64,000 bases of DNA, taken from contig JAEUTP010000027.1 of NCBI GenBank assembly GCA_016787705.1, positions 248,001-312,000 on the forward strand. Direction: 5' to 3'. The notes under the pieces are model-generated. The model was not told where the DNA came from and searched no databases. It was given only the letters and a program-made list of their open reading frames with translations. The number at the start of each line of letters is the position of its first letter. Positions within the stretch are counted from its first letter, which is position 1. Positions 35,699 through 45,018 of the stretch are shown in pieces. This stretch comes from Bacteroidia bacterium (GTDB lineage: Bacteria > Bacteroidota > Bacteroidia > B-17B0 > Aurantibacillaceae). A program made the position numbers and the translations under genes.

Positions 35699-35734
35699 AA
35701 AACCTCCCGTTTTCATTAAAGCGGGAGGTTTTTA
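35699..35734 (+). terminator. Terminator of the repeat-protein gene
   Basis: AACCTCCCG (35701-35709) pairs perfectly with CGGGAGGTT (35722-35730), flanked by A and T runs. Confidence 0.9.
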
Positions 35735-35879
35735 TTTATGAAGCAGATTAATTAAATAAACAGGAGGTTATATTACTTTGTTTTTTTTTTAATGAAATTG
35801 TGGAAGCAAATTTTATCTTTCTTTAAATTCTTTTTTAATATCTTTATTAAAGGATTAAACTTTGTTATAATGAAATTTA

Positions 35880-36299
35880 ATGAATGATTTTATCTTTATA
35901 AAGGAAGTAATAACCAGTACGGTAATTATAAGACTTTTAAAGTCAGGAATTATTCATTATACCTATTTACTAAATTCGGAAATTGATGAACATGAACATC
36001 AAATAAATCACAACGCACTAATTGAACTAGTTGGAAAAAGTGACTTGTTTCCAATTTTAATTGATTCTGAAGGGCAGATAAATATTACACCCGAAGGAAG
36101 GAAAAAGGTAAGAGAATTAGAATCCGTTGTACCACTATCTCATAGGGCTATAGTAATTTCAACATTAAGTCAAAGGATATTAGCAAATTTTTATATTAAG
36201 TTTCATAAGCCATTAATCACAACTAAAGTTTTTAATACACATATTGAAGCTTTAACTTGGTTAAAGAATTGTAAAGTGAAAATTAAAAACGAATTATGA
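35880..36299 (+). CDS. Hypothetical protein, STAS/SpoIIAA-like
   Basis: A 139-residue protein with no signal or membrane segment. Its alternating strand/helix pattern and the ending '...EALTWLKNCK' resemble a Bacteroidota family (DUF7793) related to STAS/SpoIIAA-like proteins. No phosphorylatable serine motif can be assigned. It converges on the lipoprotein gene 3 bases downstream. Confidence 0.55.
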   Translation: MNDFIFIKEVITSTVIIRLLKSGIIHYTYLLNSEIDEHEHQINHNALIELVGKSDLFPILIDSEGQINITPEGRKKVRELESVVPLSHRAIVISTLSQRILANFYIKFHKPLITTKVFNTHIEALTWLKNCKVKIKNEL

Positions 36300-36302
36300 T
36301 AT

Positions 36303-36752
36303 TTAATTTTTAATGTATCTGAACGTTCCTGATGAACTATCAATAGTTGTGTTATTGAAACTTTTAATTACCTGAACACGTTTAAAAACACCTTCAATTG
36401 TTTTTTTATTTGTAATTACACCGCAATAACTGTAGTGTGATTTAAAGCTTTGTTGTGGTGAAGTTACGCTGCTGGTATTGCCTCGGTTGGTAGCAGAATC
36501 ACCAACTACATTCCAAACAACATTACTAATACTTAAAACATCTTTTTTATTTTTTACCCTTACTTTTTCACTGGTGGCTATTTCAAAAGTTTTTGATAAT
36601 ATATAAGGTGCTACATCTTCCTTTAAATAGGTTTTGCGTGTTCCTGTTTCTTCGTAAGTGTAATTACCGCTCTTCGGTTTCTTGCAGGATACTGTCAATA
36701 CTAAAAATGCTGTAAAAGCAATCAAAAAACCTCTATTTTTTTTTAACCTCAT
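36303..36752 (-). CDS. Small lipoprotein of unknown function
   Basis: A 149-residue protein with the lipobox VLTVSC (Cys23) followed by KKPKSG. The mature part is polar beta sequence with two further cysteines near the middle. I recognise no domain. It is a single gene converging with the STAS-like gene. Confidence 0.7.
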   Translation of the reverse strand: MRLKKNRGFLIAFTAFLVLTVSCKKPKSGNYTYEETGTRKTYLKEDVAPYILSKTFEIATSEKVRVKNKKDVLSISNVVWNVVGDSATNRGNTSSVTSPQQSFKSHYSYCGVITNKKTIEGVFKRVQVIKSFNNTTIDSSSGTFRYIKN

Positions 36753-36861
36753 TATACTAATTAACCAAAAGTAATAAAATATAGTTTAAGCGTTCTTTAA
36801 AGTAATCAACGAAAAACCATACGTTGTTAGTTGTTTATGAGTTGGGTTATTGCTAAATAAA

Positions 36862-36888
36862 AAAGGCCCGGTGGTTTACCGGGCCTTT
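36862..36888 (-). terminator. Terminator of gltA
   Basis: AAAGGCCCGG (36862-36871) pairs perfectly with CCGGGCCTTT (36879-36888). Minus-strand T residues follow the stem. Confidence 0.88.
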
Positions 36889-36905
36889 AAAAAATAAGTT
36901 TAAAA

Positions 36906-38228
36906 TTATTTTGCAGCTTCTTTAGCCGCTTTAATTTTTGCTTTAATGTTCTCGGTAGTTAACGAACCCGGACGCTCAATTGGAGAACCTGTTGCTCTAT
37001 CCCAGATCAAACTTGCCAATACACCTAACGCACGGCTTACACCAAATAATACCGTGTAAAAGTCATGTTCATGCATACCATAGTGTACTAATAAAGCGCC
37101 TGAATGTGCATCTACATTTGGCCAAGGATTTTTAATTTTACCGGTGCTTTCTAAAATAGGGGGGGCTACTTCGTAAACCATTTGTACAATCTCACAAATA
37201 TCATCATGCTTTATGTATGTTTTGTAAAAATCCTGTTGTGCAGTAAAGCGCGGATCTGTTTTGCGTAATACAGCGTGGCCGTAACCCGGTACAACTTTTC
37301 CTTCTGTTAAGGTCTTTTTAATATACTCTGCAATTTGTTCTTTAGTTGGTAAACCACCACCTAAAGTTTCTTTTAATTCCATTATCCAGCCTAATACTTC
37401 CTGGTTAGCTAAGCCGTGTAACGGACCAGCCAAACCATTCATACCAGCAGCAAATGCTAAGTAAGGATCTGATAATGCAGAACCAACCAGATGCGTTGTG
37501 TGTGCAGAAACGTTTCCACCTTCATGATCAACGTGAATGGTTAAATATAAACGCATTAAGCGTTTCATATCAAATGCTTCGTAACCTAACATGTGCGCAA
37601 AGTTTGCTGCCCAATCCAGTTTATGATCCGGTTCAATATGAATGCCGCCCTTGTATTTACGACGATAAATGTATGCTGCAATACGAGGCAAACGAGCAAT
37701 TAAATTCATGCTGTCTTCGTAAGCATAATCCCAATATTCTTTTTTGCTCATGCCTTTAGCATAAGCTTTTGCAAAAACAGATTCGGTTTGCATAGCCATA
37801 ACAGCAATTACAAATTGTGTCATTGGATGTGTATCTGCCGGTAATTTCTCAATTACGTCAAATACATGTTTTGGAACATTGTTACGTTTTGTCCATTCTG
37901 TAGTAATGAAGGTAACATCTTCCTGTGTTGGCAATTCGCCAACTAACATTAAATAAAATATTCCTTCAGGTAATGGTTCTGTACCACCTGGCGCTTTTGG
38001 TAATTTTGCACGCAACTCAGGAATAGAGTAGCCTCTAAAGCGAATGCCTTCTTCAGGGTCTAAACGCGAAGTCTCAGTAACCATTCCTGGCATGCCGCGC
38101 ATACCTTGGTACACTTGTGCTACGGTGATTTCACCTAATTTAAGATCACCATGATTTTTAATAATGTCTTTAATGTCTGCGGCTAAAACCTCTGCTTTAG
38201 CTTTAAATTTTTCTTTCAACGGATCCAT
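36906..38228 (-). CDS. gltA: Citrate synthase, mitochondrial (eukaryotic) type
   Basis: The enzyme condenses acetyl-CoA with oxaloacetate, the first step of the TCA cycle. The 440 residues look much more like mitochondrial citrate synthase than E. coli GltA. Shared stretches include HVDHEGGNVSAHTTHLVGSA, MNGLAGPLHGLANQEVLGW, VPGYGHAVLRKTDPRFT, PWPNVDAHSGALL and YTVLFGVSRALGVLA. Catalytic His and Asp residues in LHGLANQEV, PGYGHAVL and NVDAHSG are present. There is no N-terminal targeting or allosteric NADH-binding domain. It lies beside enolase in the same orientation. Confidence 0.95.
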   Translation of the reverse strand: MDPLKEKFKAKAEVLAADIKDIIKNHGDLKLGEITVAQVYQGMRGMPGMVTETSRLDPEEGIRFRGYSIPELRAKLPKAPGGTEPLPEGIFYLMLVGELPTQEDVTFITTEWTKRNNVPKHVFDVIEKLPADTHPMTQFVIAVMAMQTESVFAKAYAKGMSKKEYWDYAYEDSMNLIARLPRIAAYIYRRKYKGGIHIEPDHKLDWAANFAHMLGYEAFDMKRLMRLYLTIHVDHEGGNVSAHTTHLVGSALSDPYLAFAAGMNGLAGPLHGLANQEVLGWIMELKETLGGGLPTKEQIAEYIKKTLTEGKVVPGYGHAVLRKTDPRFTAQQDFYKTYIKHDDICEIVQMVYEVAPPILESTGKIKNPWPNVDAHSGALLVHYGMHEHDFYTVLFGVSRALGVLASLIWDRATGSPIERPGSLTTENIKAKIKAAKEAAK

Positions 38229-38277
38229 GTGGGATAAACTTTTATGGTTATAAATTTACAATCTGATCTTATATAAA

Positions 38278-38285
38278 CAAAGTTA
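38278..38285 (-). promoter_or_regulatory. -7 box of gltA
   Basis: Minus-strand TAACTTTG, an exact TAnnTTTG match, about 50 bases ahead of the ATG, implying a leader of roughly 40 bases. Confidence 0.5.
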
Positions 38286-38349
38286 TTTTGGGTTATTTTA
38301 AGTTTATTTTTTTATAAAATGCTGGTTAGGTTCCTTTTTGCTATTCCAA

Positions 38350-38445
38350 CTCCATTGCCGTCACCTTGAGCGCAATTGAGAGGCCCAGCACTCCATGAGA
38401 ACTGAGATACTGAATCAAGTTCAGCATTACCTCAAGTTCGATTGC
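38350..38445. repeat. Intergenic repeat-like sequence between eno and gltA
   Basis: Contains CTGAATCAAGTTCAG, itself an imperfect palindrome, and two related blocks (CACCTTGAGCGCAATTG and ACCTCAAGTTCGATTG) in the same orientation. This resembles a dispersed 'CTGAACTTGATTCAG' element common between Bacteroidota genes. No gene is visible in the 223-base gap. Confidence 0.5.
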
Positions 38446-38451
38446 TTGGAT

Positions 38452-39741
38452 TTACGGAACAAACTTAAACGATTTGCCTAAATACCTTGCCGATCCGCCC
38501 AATTGCTCTTCAATACGTAATAATTGGTTGTATTTTGCGATCCTATCACTGCGTGATGCAGAGCCAGTTTTGATCTGTCCGCAGCTTAAAGCTACTGAAA
38601 GGTCAGCAATGGTAGTATCTTCGGTCTCGCCGCTACGGTGACTCATAACTGAGGTATAACTATTGGTTTGCGCCATTTGTACGGCATTAATAGTTTCAGT
38701 TAAAGTACCAATTTGGTTCACTTTTACAAGAATAGAATTAGCAACACCTTTATTGATGCCATCTGCCAGGCGGCTTACATTGGTCACAAAAAGATCATCA
38801 CCTACCAATTGAACTTTATCTCCAAGTGTATCAGTCACTTGTTTCCAGCCATCCCAATCGTCCTCACCAAAACCATCCTCAATAGAAATGATAGGATATT
38901 TCTTGCACCAGTCTGCCCAATAGCTTACCATTTGCGAAGAAGTTAATTTATCACCGGTTGATTTTTTAAAGTGATATACTTTTTCTTGAGCATCGTAAAA
39001 CTCAGATGCAGCTGCATCCATGGCAATGTAAATGTCCTCACCAGCTTTGTAACCAGCTTTATCAATAGCTTGCATTACGGCTTTAATAGCATCTTCATTA
39101 TTTTTAAAGTTAGGGGCAAAGCCACCTTCATCACCTACATTGGTGCTCATTTTTTGAGCTTTTAATACGGCTTTTAAATGGTGAAAGATCTCTGTTCCCA
39201 TACGCAAACCTTCACTAAACGACTCAGCTCCAATAGGCATGATCATAAACTCCTGGAAATCTATACCATTATCTGCATGCGAACCGCCATTTAAAATATT
39301 CATCATGGGTATTGGCAGTAAATTAGCGTTAACACCGCCTACATAGCGATATAAAGGCATACGGCTTTCTTCTGCTGCTGCTTTTGCAACGGCTAAACTC
39401 ACACCTAAAATAGCGTTGGCTCCAATGTTTGCCTTATTTGGCGAGGCATCCAGCTCTATCATTTTCGCGTCAATTTCTGACTGATCAAAAATGTAGGATC
39501 CTTTTAAATTCTCACGTAATACAGTGTTTACATTATTTACAGCATGGTACACACTTTTGCCCATGTATATTTTTTTATCGTTATCACGTAATTCAACAGC
39601 TTCGTGCGAACCTGTTGATGCGCCAGAAGGCACTGCGGCACGGCCTAGAATTCCGTTTTCGGTTACAACATCTACTTCAATGGTTGGGTTGCCACGCGAA
39701 TCTAAGATCTGGCGGGCGGTAATATTATTTATAAATGACAT
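38452..39741 (-). CDS. eno: Enolase
   Basis: Converts 2-phosphoglycerate to phosphoenolpyruvate in the cytoplasm. The 429 residues have all hallmarks: ASTGSHEAVELRD near the N-terminus, GDEGGFAPN (general acid loop), the metal-binding Asp/Glu in 'SIEDGFGEDDW', VKVNQIGT with the catalytic Lys, and MSHRSGETEDTTIADL. It ends 223 bases upstream of gltA and is probably a separate transcript given the repeat and -7 box in between. Confidence 0.98.
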   Translation of the reverse strand: MSFINNITARQILDSRGNPTIEVDVVTENGILGRAAVPSGASTGSHEAVELRDNDKKIYMGKSVYHAVNNVNTVLRENLKGSYIFDQSEIDAKMIELDASPNKANIGANAILGVSLAVAKAAAEESRMPLYRYVGGVNANLLPIPMMNILNGGSHADNGIDFQEFMIMPIGAESFSEGLRMGTEIFHHLKAVLKAQKMSTNVGDEGGFAPNFKNNEDAIKAVMQAIDKAGYKAGEDIYIAMDAAASEFYDAQEKVYHFKKSTGDKLTSSQMVSYWADWCKKYPIISIEDGFGEDDWDGWKQVTDTLGDKVQLVGDDLFVTNVSRLADGINKGVANSILVKVNQIGTLTETINAVQMAQTNSYTSVMSHRSGETEDTTIADLSVALSCGQIKTGSASRSDRIAKYNQLLRIEEQLGGSARYLGKSFKFVP

Positions 39742-39889
39742 ATTTTGATAGGTTAAGGCTTTGAAATTAATAATTTTTTAGGAAACGGAATTTGTAAATT
39801 TTCAATAGTTTTTATTATTTCTTATAAAATGCTTTTTCCCGCTATAAAAGCCTTGTTTTTATGTATTTTTACTGTTCTTATATCTAAAA

Positions 39890-42337
39890 ATGAAAAAAAT
39901 AATTACTGCTTTTTTATTTGCCTTTTTGTCTTTTCAAAATTTTACGGGCATTGCACAAATTGATACTGCTTTTTGGTTTGCCGTTCCGGCAGTTTCTTCA
40001 GATAATGGCCCTACTTATGCTCACCTTTTGCATATTTATTCTTATGGAAATTCTGCCACCACCGTTCAAATACATCAACCTGCTGCAAATGGAAATTATA
40101 AATATGATACAACTTTTGTACTGGGACCGTATTCTAGCTTTAACTATACTTTTTGGCGTTATATATTGTCAAGTGGAAATTATAGTGCGTATGACTCTCT
40201 GGATGTGAGGCCTTCCGATATTGTTCTACCGTATGGTTTGCATATTAAGGCTAGCTCAAACATTAGTGTTGTTTATGATGTGTTGGGTGTTGTAAATAAT
40301 CCCGAGACCTTTTCATTAAAGGGTGCAAACGCTTTAGGTTTGAAATTTTATTGTCCTTTTCAGACTAAGGGTGATAATCGTACTTACAATGATATGGCGC
40401 CCCCAGTAGGAATTATCCAACCAAAACAGCAGATAAATATTGTAGCCAGTAAAATAAATACCACAGTTTGGATAACACCAAAATGTAATACTATTGGACA
40501 CCTGGCAAATGTTACTTTCAGTGTTTTGTTACCAAATCCGGGAAGTGCTTACACAATTGAAAATTCCGTTCAGACAACAACTATCATTACTAATAATTTA
40601 ACCGGTACATTAATTCAATCTGATAAACCAATAGCTGTAACTGTATTTGATGACGCAGTTAAAGCACTTGGCGGTTGTTATGATATGGTTGGAGATCAGA
40701 TTGTTCCTGTAGATAAAGTTGGAACAGATTATGTTTTGGTAAAAGGGGGTGTAAATTTATCGGAAAATGAAGGTATGTATGTAGTGGGAACTGCCAGTAA
40801 TACTAGCTTGACTTTTGATGATGGTGTTGTAACCACAACTGTAATAAATGCAGGCGACACATATTTCTACAAGACTAATCAACCTCTAACATCTTTAACT
40901 GCTTCTAAAGATGTATATGTAATGCATTTGAGCGGTTTTGGATGTGAGTTCGCAGAAGCCTTACTTCCGCCGCTGGCTTGTGCCGGATCAACATTAGCAA
41001 ACTTTACGCGTAATAACACTCAGAATTTTGCTTTAAGCATTTATTGTAAAAATGGGGCTCAAAACACTTTTACATTAAATGGTTCTACAACGCTGGTTCC
41101 GGCTTCTGCATTCAGTATTGTTCCGGGAACCGCTTTGTTTCCCGGCGGACCATATTACAGCGCAAGAATACTTTTTAACACAACTATGATACCCTCACAA
41201 ACTACCGGTACAATAGCAAACAGCCAGGGAGAGTTTGGATTAGGTGTTTGCCATGGCGGCATAACCAGCGGTACTTTTTATCATTATGCTACAGAATTTC
41301 TGCAAAAAACAAGTGTTGCCGCATCACCATCGTTTTCTATCTGTCAGGCATCAAGCAATAATATGGCTATAACATTATCAGGAACGGTGAGCGGCGCCTC
41401 ATCCACTGCTACGTGGACTACAGCGAACGGTGTGGGAACTTTTGGTGTTTATTCTTCAACCTTAAATACCATTACAACTACATACACGCTAGCTGGTAAT
41501 GATATTAATCAGACATCTATTAAATTTTATTTAACTTCTACCGGAAGCTGTAAGTCTATAAAAGATTCGCTAATAGTTTATTTAATACCACAACCAGTAA
41601 TTACTTTAGCATCTACAAGCACTAATGTTTGTAATAATAATACCAGTCCTATTAGTATCTCTGCTACAGTAACCAATGCCTCATCCGGTAATTGGAGTAG
41701 TAATGGTATTGGAACTTTTGTAACATCTTTTCCAAACACAATGTATATACCGGATCCTTTGGATCTTCAAAATCCACCGCTTATACTTACATTAATGATA
41801 CCAAATGTTTCAGGATGCCCGGCAACAGCACAAAGTTTAACGGTTAATATAATTAATACGCCAACCGTTACAGCTTCTACAAATGTTCCTATTCTTTGTG
41901 TAGGTATTGGCCTTTCAGCTACACTTACGGCTTCCGGTGCCAATACATATAGTTGGAATACATCTTCAACAAATACTTCAATTGTAGTTTCTCCAAGTAC
42001 TCCAACAACCTATACTGTTACCGGTTTTTTAAATGGTTGTTCAAATACTTCTACCATTACACAAGCTACAGCAGTATGTATGGGTGTAGAAAAAAATCAA
42101 AATGTAAATGCCATTTTAAGTATTTATCCAAATCCAAACACCGGCGAATTTGTTATTGAAACAAATGAAAACGTACAGCTTAAGTTGATGAATGAGCTCG
42201 GACAAGTGATCAGAACTATTTCAACTAACGATTCTGCCAACAAGAAAACTGTTATTAATTGTCTTTCAAAAGGTATTTATTTTATTAATGGCAACATGAA
42301 TGGAAAAGCTATTAATGAAAAGATAATTGTACAATAG
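39890..42337 (+). CDS. T9SS-secreted protein with IgGFc-binding-like domain
   Basis: An 815-residue exported protein with a signal peptide (to about residue 23). A long N-terminal region (about 25-450) resembles the IgGFc-binding protein N-terminal domain, including 'DQIVPVDKVGTDYVLVKG' and 'VYVMHLSGFGCEFAEALLPP'. Two or three beta-sandwich modules follow. The last of these, with 'TYSWNTSSTNTSIVVSP', closely matches the penultimate module of the repeat protein at 32515-35679. A sorting domain with SIYPNPNTGEFVIE ends it. It is probably a surface adhesin. The name does not imply that it binds IgG. Confidence 0.82.
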   Translation: MKKIITAFLFAFLSFQNFTGIAQIDTAFWFAVPAVSSDNGPTYAHLLHIYSYGNSATTVQIHQPAANGNYKYDTTFVLGPYSSFNYTFWRYILSSGNYSAYDSLDVRPSDIVLPYGLHIKASSNISVVYDVLGVVNNPETFSLKGANALGLKFYCPFQTKGDNRTYNDMAPPVGIIQPKQQINIVASKINTTVWITPKCNTIGHLANVTFSVLLPNPGSAYTIENSVQTTTIITNNLTGTLIQSDKPIAVTVFDDAVKALGGCYDMVGDQIVPVDKVGTDYVLVKGGVNLSENEGMYVVGTASNTSLTFDDGVVTTTVINAGDTYFYKTNQPLTSLTASKDVYVMHLSGFGCEFAEALLPPLACAGSTLANFTRNNTQNFALSIYCKNGAQNTFTLNGSTTLVPASAFSIVPGTALFPGGPYYSARILFNTTMIPSQTTGTIANSQGEFGLGVCHGGITSGTFYHYATEFLQKTSVAASPSFSICQASSNNMAITLSGTVSGASSTATWTTANGVGTFGVYSSTLNTITTTYTLAGNDINQTSIKFYLTSTGSCKSIKDSLIVYLIPQPVITLASTSTNVCNNNTSPISISATVTNASSGNWSSNGIGTFVTSFPNTMYIPDPLDLQNPPLILTLMIPNVSGCPATAQSLTVNIINTPTVTASTNVPILCVGIGLSATLTASGANTYSWNTSSTNTSIVVSPSTPTTYTVTGFLNGCSNTSTITQATAVCMGVEKNQNVNAILSIYPNPNTGEFVIETNENVQLKLMNELGQVIRTISTNDSANKKTVINCLSKGIYFINGNMNGKAINEKIIVQ

Positions 42338-42378
42338 AATAAACAATATTTTATCACTTAATGCGTTAATTCAATAAC

Positions 42379-43872
42379 TTGAAACTCATTTTTAAAATAA
42401 CCACTTTTTCGCTTTTAGCATTTGTACTGATCTTTGATCTTACATCCTGCAAAAAAGACAAGCTCATTTTAGATTCAAATGCAAAAGTTCAATTCTCGCA
42501 GGATTCTGTTTTGTTTGATACCGTGTTTACAACCATCGGTTCTTCTACAAGAAATATTCGTGTAAGAAATAAGAACAACCAGCCTATTAAAATTTCTTCT
42601 ATCGATCTGCTTGGTGGAAGCACTTCGCAATTTATTATTAATGTAGATGGAAGCAAAGGAACCGCTTTTACCGACGTTGAAATTGCTGCTAACGACAGTA
42701 TGTATATTTTTATACAGGTAAACGTTAATCCTAACAACGCTAATTCTCCTTTAATTATAAATGATGCTATAAAATTTGTGGTTAACGGCAATACGCAAAC
42801 CGTTTACCTTGAAGCCTGGGGACAAGACGCCTATTATTATTATCCAACCGATGCTATAAAATTTAAAGACGGCACTTACCTGCCTTATTCCCGCATAAGT
42901 GAATCTGATCACGCCGTTGTTACTTTAAATACCAATAAACCCCATGTTATTTACGGTTACCTGGTGGTTGATTCGACTCAAAAATTAATTATACCTGCAG
43001 GCACAAAAATTTATTTAAACAATAAAGCGGGTCTGTGGGTTTACCGTTATGGCGAAATAAATGTTAACGGACAAAAAAATAATGAAGTTGTTTTTACAGG
43101 TGCCCGGCGCGAAAAAGATTACAGGGATGAACCGGGGCAGTGGGACAGGATCTGGATAAACGAAGGCAGCGTAAATAATTCTATTAATTATGCTATCATA
43201 AAAAATGGTACTATTGGTGTGCAGGCCGAAATAATGGGCGGCGCGGGTGTTACTTTTACTGCCGAACCAAGACGTTTAAAAATAACCAATACAAAAATTC
43301 AGAATATGAGTATTTTTGGTTTTTATGGTATCGGCTATCATGTTTATGGTGGTAATAATGTATTCAGTAGCTGCCTGGAGCATTCCGTCAATCTTACATT
43401 AGGAGGTAAATATACTTTCCTGAATTGCACCTTTGCTAATTTTTGGGAGGAAGAAAAGAACAGAGAAAAACCGACAGTTAACATTAATAACTATGCTGAT
43501 TCTTATATTTTTCCTTTAGATTCTGCTTATTTTGGAAATTGTATTGTTGATGGAAAACTTACAAATGAAATAGCTTTGGATCTTAATGAATCGAATACAA
43601 ATGCGTTACCAAAATTTACATTCAGTAACTGCTGGTTAAAAACAGATATGAACACAAGTGATGTAAATAAATTTAAAAATGATATCCGAAAAGGCTCAGG
43701 TTCTCTGGCATTTGTAGATTATGGTGTGTATGATTTTCATGCGCCAAATGAAACAAGAACTAAGAATTTTGTTAATCCGGATGCTACAACTGATGCTCAA
43801 AAATTTCCTTTTGATCTGGATGGTACTTCGCGTAACACAAGTAGCGTTACAGTTGGGGCTTACGAAAATTAA
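42379..43872 (+). CDS. Right-handed beta-helix lipoprotein
   Basis: A 497-residue protein with the lipobox DLTSC (Cys24) and a cluster of lysines. An Ig-like region (about 40-140) is followed by parallel beta-helix sequence with repeated 'AIIKNGTIGVQAE...ITNTKIQNMS...FSSCLEHS' turns. The only start in frame after the upstream stop is TTG at 42379. Beta-helix lipoproteins often bind or process polysaccharides, but no catalytic site is evident. It lies 41 bases after the adhesin gene and may be co-transcribed. Confidence 0.8.
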   Translation: MKLIFKITTFSLLAFVLIFDLTSCKKDKLILDSNAKVQFSQDSVLFDTVFTTIGSSTRNIRVRNKNNQPIKISSIDLLGGSTSQFIINVDGSKGTAFTDVEIAANDSMYIFIQVNVNPNNANSPLIINDAIKFVVNGNTQTVYLEAWGQDAYYYYPTDAIKFKDGTYLPYSRISESDHAVVTLNTNKPHVIYGYLVVDSTQKLIIPAGTKIYLNNKAGLWVYRYGEINVNGQKNNEVVFTGARREKDYRDEPGQWDRIWINEGSVNNSINYAIIKNGTIGVQAEIMGGAGVTFTAEPRRLKITNTKIQNMSIFGFYGIGYHVYGGNNVFSSCLEHSVNLTLGGKYTFLNCTFANFWEEEKNREKPTVNINNYADSYIFPLDSAYFGNCIVDGKLTNEIALDLNESNTNALPKFTFSNCWLKTDMNTSDVNKFKNDIRKGSGSLAFVDYGVYDFHAPNETRTKNFVNPDATTDAQKFPFDLDGTSRNTSSVTVGAYEN

Positions 43873-43908
43873 TCACTTTTTGTCATATCATTGTCATTAA
43901 AAATTCTA

Positions 43909-43939
43909 TTGCTCGCTATCTCTTTTCGCCTTAAATTTG
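43909..43939 (+). promoter_or_regulatory. Promoter of the heme A synthase gene
   Basis: TTG (43909-43911), a 20-base spacer and TAAATTTG (43932-43939), 11 bases before the ATG at 43951. Confidence 0.55.
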
Positions 43940-43950
43940 CTGGCAATTAA

Positions 43951-45018
43951 ATGAACCGTATTTCTAAATCACCACACAAACAAATTATTTACTGGCTGTT
44001 AGCCGGATGTTTTTTAATATATGTAATGGTAGTGGTTGGCTGCTTAACACGCTTAACACATTCAGGTCTTTCTATTACCGATTGGAGTTTTATGGGTTCT
44101 ATTCCACCAGTTAATGAACACATGTGGCAGGAGCGTTTTGAAAAATACCAGCAAAGCCCCGAGTTTCAAAAAATAAATTACACCATGACCCTGCAGGAGT
44201 TTAAACCCATTTTTTTATGGGAATACATTCACCGCATGATCGGTCGTACAATGATGTACGTTTTTGCAATTGGCTTTGTTTATTTTTTAATTAAAAAGAA
44301 AATTAAAAAAGAAATGTGGCCGGGCTTTGTATTGCTTTTTTTTATGGGCGCAATGCAGGCTGTAATTGGATGGTGGATGGTGTATAGCGGTTTGCAAAAC
44401 AAACCCGCAGTTAGCCATTACCGTTTGGCAACACATTTAATGAGTGCTTTTACGCTATTTGCATTTACCTATTGGTTTGCATTACGTTTATTATATCCAA
44501 AAGAAGAAGTTGAGGTATCTGAAGGAAACAAATTAAAAGGTATTACCGTTTTGTTTTTCTGCTTGCTAATCTTTCAAATAATTTTCGGAGCTTTTACTGC
44601 GGGTTATGTAGAAGGTACAGATTCACATATCCGTCCCGGGCATATCTTTAACACCTGGCCAAAAATGGGCGATGAGTGGATGCCGGAGCAGGTAACCATG
44701 AAAGATTCTTTTTTTGAGAATATGTTCGAGAATGCAAGTGGCATACAGTTTGTACACCGAACCACAGCATTTATTATTGTTGTTTTAATTTGTTTTATCT
44801 GGTACAGATCTAACAAATTACAATTAACAAAACAGCAAAATTGGGGAATAACATTATTAGTATATGGCGTTACCATTCAGTTTATTTTGGGAATATTAAC
44901 TTTATTATACCAGGTGCCGGTAATTATGGGCGCTTTACATCAAACTGGAGCCTTCTTTTTATTTTTAAGTTGCATATATTTACTCTTTCATTTATTTAAT
45001 AAAAAAGCAATAAGCTAG
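43951..45018 (+). CDS. ctaA: Heme A synthase (COX15/CtaA family)
   Basis: The 355-residue, eight-helix inner-membrane enzyme oxidises the C8 methyl of heme O to make heme A for aa3-type cytochrome oxidase. The four heme-ligand histidine regions are visible: TRLTHSGLSITDW, 'EYIHRMIGR', ATHLMSAFTL and 'QFVHRTTAF...GALHQTGAFFLF'. Its presence implies an aa3-type oxidase elsewhere in the genome. Its stop codon overlaps the GTG start of the M50-like gene. Confidence 0.95.
   Translation: MNRISKSPHKQIIYWLLAGCFLIYVMVVVGCLTRLTHSGLSITDWSFMGSIPPVNEHMWQERFEKYQQSPEFQKINYTMTLQEFKPIFLWEYIHRMIGRTMMYVFAIGFVYFLIKKKIKKEMWPGFVLLFFMGAMQAVIGWWMVYSGLQNKPAVSHYRLATHLMSAFTLFAFTYWFALRLLYPKEEVEVSEGNKLKGITVLFFCLLIFQIIFGAFTAGYVEGTDSHIRPGHIFNTWPKMGDEWMPEQVTMKDSFFENMFENASGIQFVHRTTAFIIVVLICFIWYRSNKLQLTKQQNWGITLLVYGVTIQFILGILTLLYQVPVIMGALHQTGAFFLFLSCIYLLFHLFNKKAIS

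Noticed and set aside
39918..40208. 96-codon alternative frame in the IgGFc-like gene
   Set aside because: It is fully contained within a well-supported coding frame on the same strand.
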